Shown in pieces: positions 28,201 through 30,800 of a DNA stretch of 30,800 nt. Made by a program: the position numbers and the translations under genes. The DNA is taken from contig DFQD01000176.1 in the NCBI GenBank assembly GCA_002377605.1, positions 1 to 30,800 on the forward strand. Reading direction: 5' to 3'. The stretch's first letter is position 1. Each line of letters begins with the position of its first letter. The notes beneath the pieces are model-generated. The model was not told the DNA's origin. It made no database searches and saw only the letters and a list, made by a program, of their open reading frames with translations. Origin of the DNA: Gammaproteobacteria bacterium UBA3498 (GTDB lineage: Bacteria; Pseudomonadota; Gammaproteobacteria; Pseudomonadales; Pseudohongiellaceae).

Positions 28201-30800
28201 ATTATGTATTTGACCAGAAAATTTGTCACAACGATGAAAAGTACGGTTTTTATTATGGCCCACACATTGGAAATACTACAGATCCAACTTATGTAATTGG
28301 TTCCGGCAGAGATGCTTACAGTCATTTTGGTGCATCTCTATCTCTGTGTGGAAATAATTTATTAGCTGGCGCCCCGTTTGCTGGCGGGGGATTGGACTAT
28401 GATTATGATGCCAGCCTGTATACAACTTTGAATTTTAGAGAAAAGCTTTCAACAGAATACTTTAAGGGTGGCGACGGAGAGGGCGAGGTAAGCGGTTTTG
28501 AATCAAGCTGGAATGAAAATAGTTTACCAGACAACAACAACTTAAACATTTTGTATAGAGGGGGCTGGGCGCCGGGTATTCCTACCGGTGGTACTAATTA
28601 TGTTGGAAACGGTAGAGCCTATCTATTTCAGAGACAGGGCAATAGAGAAGACACCAGAGTTAATGAGAATATTAATGTAGCGGCAGATTTGGACGATGCT
28701 ACTATTAATTCAAGCGCCGAAAGTTATGACGATAGCTCCGACACCATAGCTGCTGGAGGAAACTTGACAAGTTCACTTTATAGCTTGTTAAGATTTAATA
28801 ACATGGGAATTCCTCGTGGATCACAAATTCACAATGCATATATAGAGATGACTGCTGCGGCAGACGATGATATTGCGACAACGATAACAATTTATGCATT
28901 CGACGAAGATGACGGAGAGATGCCTTCTGGTGGTGAAGATGACTCGCCGGGAGAATCAGGAGATGAGTATGTCAACTTTACAACAAAGTTAAATTCTAAA
29001 AAAACATTGAATAAGGTGAGTTGGACATTGACTAGAACTATGGCTGGAAAAAAGGTCCAAACAGCCCCTATAGCCGGTGTCATACAAGAAATTGTGGATC
29101 GTCCGGGCTGGTCAGATAACAACTCTATTGTAATAATCCTTGGTCCGAAAGAATCAAAAGATCCTTCAAATGGTAAAAAGATATTCTATTCTGCAAATTA
29201 CGGCTTTAGGTACAGCGATGGAAATGAAACCGGTTTAGATGCTAGGCCGAGAATTAATATTGACTTTACGGAGCCAAGAGATCAGTGGAAACAAACAAAT
29301 GAGTTTATAGCTCCGATAGGAAGGGATGGACGAACTTCAGATGTTGAAGATTACGGAAGATCTGTAGGTCTTTCTAAGGAAGATATTATTATCGGGGGTC
29401 CAGAGTACGCACTCGATGGACTTGGTTCATTGGGAGATAATTATAATTTGTTCACGACTTTTGGCGGCAGTGGATCAGTAAGCCATCGTGATTTTGTAGG
29501 ATTGGGTTGTCGTGGTTATGGTGACCCCGGAACCCCCGGAGGAAACTTCCCGCATGTATTTTCTATGCATACAAAGGGTGTATATCTCCTAGCTAGCGGA
29601 ATGGATGCACACGCCAAGGGTCACGCTCTGGATAGTGGAAATATAACTCTAACCATACCAAAAGCGCACGCAAAGTTCTCTCACGCCATGCCTCTCTATG
29701 TTGGTCCCTTGAGAGCGAGGGGTCACACATCTCTTTATACCAGAGGTGCGGTTCTTAGCAGCGGAAGTATGCCTCTTGTTATGACCTTTAGGGCTACCGG
29801 AAATCTGGACATGTTCTTAAAGAACTTCCAGTATACCGGCGGAATGCCTCTGACCGTACAGGCTCCCCTTGCCGCAAGTGGAACAGCAGATCTATTTACT
29901 GTTGGGCCTTTACCATCTTCTGGGGACATAACTCTTCATAATAAGGGTCACCTATGCTTCAACTCTCCTGTTGGCACATACCCAGAAGGTTATCCATCAC
30001 TGTTCGTAAGCGGTGACGCTACTCAGGTCACGGCTACCGGATCTCTTTATACGACTGGGCCAATCGCTGCTACCGGCGGAATCAATATTACTGGACCCTA
30101 TAATCTCCCGGCCTCCGGGCAGACATCTCTATATACAAGGGGTTTGTCCTCGGATAATACCACTCTTAACTTGACGCTAGAAAAGATTACCGGGGATATT
30201 GATGACGGCATTAAACTCTATACTGCTGGTCCCGCCAGTATAGTTCCACCGGCACAATCTGATCCCGATGGCACAGATCTAAATCCAGATGATCGTAGCA
30301 TAACACTATTCACAAAATACGATCCAAGCTACGCATCTTCCGCAACATCTTCACACAGCATAGTCAAACTTACTAAGCAGCAGACTATTACCGGAGACTC
30401 CTACAGGGAAGGCGGGATTTGGGGTTCCAGAGTAATGGACTTCTTGGGTGATAGTGATTCTGATGAATATTCAGAAGAAGCAAAGGCCCACAAACAACAC
30501 TATCTAAAGAAACAAAATGACACCATAGATATACACGGCAAGTCTATGGCCGTTGGTTCGCCCGGAGTCAAATACGAATTTAATCCAATCGGTTTTAATG
30601 ACCCTCCGCACGAGAACGGTAGCGTAAAAATCTATAGCTGGGATGGTGACACTGACACATGGTCTCTTGCTCAAACAATACAGCATCCCAACAATGCGAC
30701 AGAGGTGGCTCCGAACCATTCAGAATTTGGAGGTTCTGTAGCAATCGATGACACAAATGGTCTATTGGTTATTGGCGAACCTGCTTCAGATACAAATGAT
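25293..30800 (+). CDS. giant FG-GAP / CBM-like adhesin, probable distal tail fibre (partial, at least 1836 aa)
   Basis: The frame opens at an ATG nine bases after an AAGGA site, 15 bases past the tape measure stop, and stays open to the window edge, so the C-terminus is missing. FG-GAP/integrin-type propeller units are clear: GFSIATEGDYMVVGAPYA (about residue 98), FGWSVDLKDKWVLIGEP (419), FGHSVAF...ILVGAPYA (602), FGWAVGIKGNTAIVGAP (834), FGYSVAINENFFAVGAP (925), FGASLSLCGNNLLAGAP (1012), YGRSVGLSKEDIIIGGP (1353) and FGGSVAIDD...VIGEP (1812). An acidic Gly/Ser linker lies near 640-726. Residues about 1128-1328 resemble a CBM96/DNRLRE-type jelly roll (YSLLRFNNMGIPRGSQIHNAYIE; VIQEIVDRPGWS). 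Residues 1423-1650 carry short LYTRG-type repeats. It probably binds surface glycans; a virion location is inferred from context. Confidence 0.85.
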   Translation, partial: MASDTNNIGLYIGAPPASGGQSTKEVMSGIGTPVSPDGTVESQVGYNLRGATYWEPNEIQTGHSRDATHADGAGDVLPLDSSSSYIRPVALDTRYGEGIGFSIATEGDYMVVGAPYAWKKFSFVSPSQTVSLPVVAEQTHIEGMPPHTEDCFGVITITVTGDLQSLWADGVYDKFTFLGQEFTFAGDLTAPGASSPSSWSAFTWYLTSYDGGGAGEEGSATIKAYPCDSSEDCWIGTGGCTWSIGFTEDEAGTEVLYQETTISNSVVGYAANFYAQGGAVYTFKKPRGLITNATNASPIVVTTDGWGSLGDKRHSASSNKLDGARIKIEGVGGNTAANGDYFLKYISSTSASLYHDRELTNPVGGNGAFKFGGSWKGSGGDSWLQAGIIEAPFPGGWSEANIKSFDPGEDADIPLYSDARFGWSVDLKDKWVLIGEPRGKRVDNGFTDFGGWYLGGVDTNGNEPRLGSFSETSAIWEFGGPVSYGVDKLNQLSGDTSTSGRVYIYHFDRADESAGGAGYYSALGHPNPHLDYTGRGIRMIAPSPFNQVQYTAGYEGVVPNARIAPEHLYGTSEDSQITYNMGTPNGSASSEYVRGTDGHFGHSVAFSPKIEGAPFGPDNPVTILVGAPYARIDKNETGIVTEEAQSDEDIPSEGDEVPEPSGGGFGGDEQFTGDGSGDGETIGEGGLVPEPGTGDAGGTSGVETGGSGESTGGSSVTRTPPSRDVINRVGHTYAFIGAYPDSGNASYSVWRGLPNLYMGNETIGEVLYNQSDIKCSGAFTINNLIGVEKVSDNGEMVDVVPIEDSYLWQRLEHRIYNDNHPLHITDGRGAQDRFGWAVGIKGNTAIVGAPRHSLGVDIDHLGYRSYIKDAGAAYLFTRSSHSGYFDTIEPEGSGALFTKYVGVDENAVAISGANIRHHRDEYDNFGYSVAINENFFAVGAPRHAGAAMGRDFSKEEGGAVYIWEKQPGGNYVFDQKICHNDEKYGFYYGPHIGNTTDPTYVIGSGRDAYSHFGASLSLCGNNLLAGAPFAGGGLDYDYDASLYTTLNFREKLSTEYFKGGDGEGEVSGFESSWNENSLPDNNNLNILYRGGWAPGIPTGGTNYVGNGRAYLFQRQGNREDTRVNENINVAADLDDATINSSAESYDDSSDTIAAGGNLTSSLYSLLRFNNMGIPRGSQIHNAYIEMTAAADDDIATTITIYAFDEDDGEMPSGGEDDSPGESGDEYVNFTTKLNSKKTLNKVSWTLTRTMAGKKVQTAPIAGVIQEIVDRPGWSDNNSIVIILGPKESKDPSNGKKIFYSANYGFRYSDGNETGLDARPRINIDFTEPRDQWKQTNEFIAPIGRDGRTSDVEDYGRSVGLSKEDIIIGGPEYALDGLGSLGDNYNLFTTFGGSGSVSHRDFVGLGCRGYGDPGTPGGNFPHVFSMHTKGVYLLASGMDAHAKGHALDSGNITLTIPKAHAKFSHAMPLYVGPLRARGHTSLYTRGAVLSSGSMPLVMTFRATGNLDMFLKNFQYTGGMPLTVQAPLAASGTADLFTVGPLPSSGDITLHNKGHLCFNSPVGTYPEGYPSLFVSGDATQVTATGSLYTTGPIAATGGINITGPYNLPASGQTSLYTRGLSSDNTTLNLTLEKITGDIDDGIKLYTAGPASIVPPAQSDPDGTDLNPDDRSITLFTKYDPSYASSATSSHSIVKLTKQQTITGDSYREGGIWGSRVMDFLGDSDSDEYSEEAKAHKQHYLKKQNDTIDIHGKSMAVGSPGVKYEFNPIGFNDPPHENGSVKIYSWDGDTDTWSLAQTIQHPNNATEVAPNHSEFGGSVAIDDTNGLLVIGEPASDTND
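29560..30241 (+). repeat. short fibre-like LYTxG repeats within the adhesin
   Basis: At protein level this stretch has recurring units of about 15-25 residues with a Ser-Gly turn followed by a strand and a Leu-Tyr/Phe-x-x-Gly ending: MPLYVGP, TSLYTRG, ADLFTVGP, GSLYTTGP and TSLYTRG again. The copies are diverged in DNA. The pattern resembles phage fibre shafts and separates two FG-GAP units of the same protein. Confidence 0.6.

Noticed and set aside
28087..28296. Small + strand open frame inside the FG-GAP adhesin
   Set aside because: It is in a different frame from the long open frame, which shows clear FG-GAP repeats across the same bases. It is a shadow frame.

Overview
The window looks like part of the genome of a tailed bacteriophage (Caudoviricetes), probably an uncultured aquatic phage. 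All twenty credible genes lie on the + strand, most are spaced tightly or overlap by a few bases (TAATG junctions), and nearly all are virion-structure genes. There are no tRNA or rRNA genes, no integrase and no metabolic genes. Several small proteins have sequence signatures I associate with marine phage structural modules. That impression comes from memory, because no database search was possible, so the host is unknown.

Layout. (1) Positions 11-5721 hold a block of small tail-appendage and virion-decoration genes: two unknowns, a C1q/TNF-like fibre protein, a gp80-type tail protein with its small partner, a small beta-rich protein, a 787-residue protein with a LamG-like lectin domain followed by beta repeats, and a short Ig-like protein. 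(2) Positions 5731-8612 are a probable head-tail connector/neck block: an adaptor-like protein, a 72-residue unknown, a zinc-ribbon protein, a possible tail-completion protein and a 323-residue structural protein. (3) Positions 8715-9728 encode the probable tail tube protein, which has high-expression-like codon use and is followed by two consecutive hairpins, the second with a T-tract. (4) Positions 9864-12197 hold three genes between tube and tape measure, where tail assembly chaperones normally lie, closed by a strong intrinsic terminator. (5) Positions 12279-25277 are one 4332-codon tape measure protein (TMP). (6) Position 25293 to the window edge is an open reading frame of at least 1836 codons encoding a giant FG-GAP/CBM-like adhesin, probably a distal tail or fibre protein. 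It runs off the window.

Connector, completion protein, tube, chaperones, TMP, then distal tail/adhesin is the usual order in long-tailed phages. No tail sheath gene is visible, so a siphovirus-like tail is favoured, although a sheath could lie outside the window.

The most unusual element is the TMP. Between recurrent copies of a DTVPAMLTPGEFV-type cassette it carries what look like embedded enzyme or cofactor domains: a PD-(D/E)XK nuclease-like signature, a P-loop kinase-like segment and a J-domain with an intact HPD motif. It also has a long Ala/Glu/Lys coiled coil and several glycine/alanine-rich hydrophobic stretches. One hypothesis is that the tape measure doubles as a carrier of proteins delivered into the host. 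The second notable element is the adhesin, whose beta-propeller repeats are interrupted by a CBM-like domain and a field of short fibre repeats. Together with the other fibre-like genes this implies an elaborate, glycan-directed adsorption apparatus.
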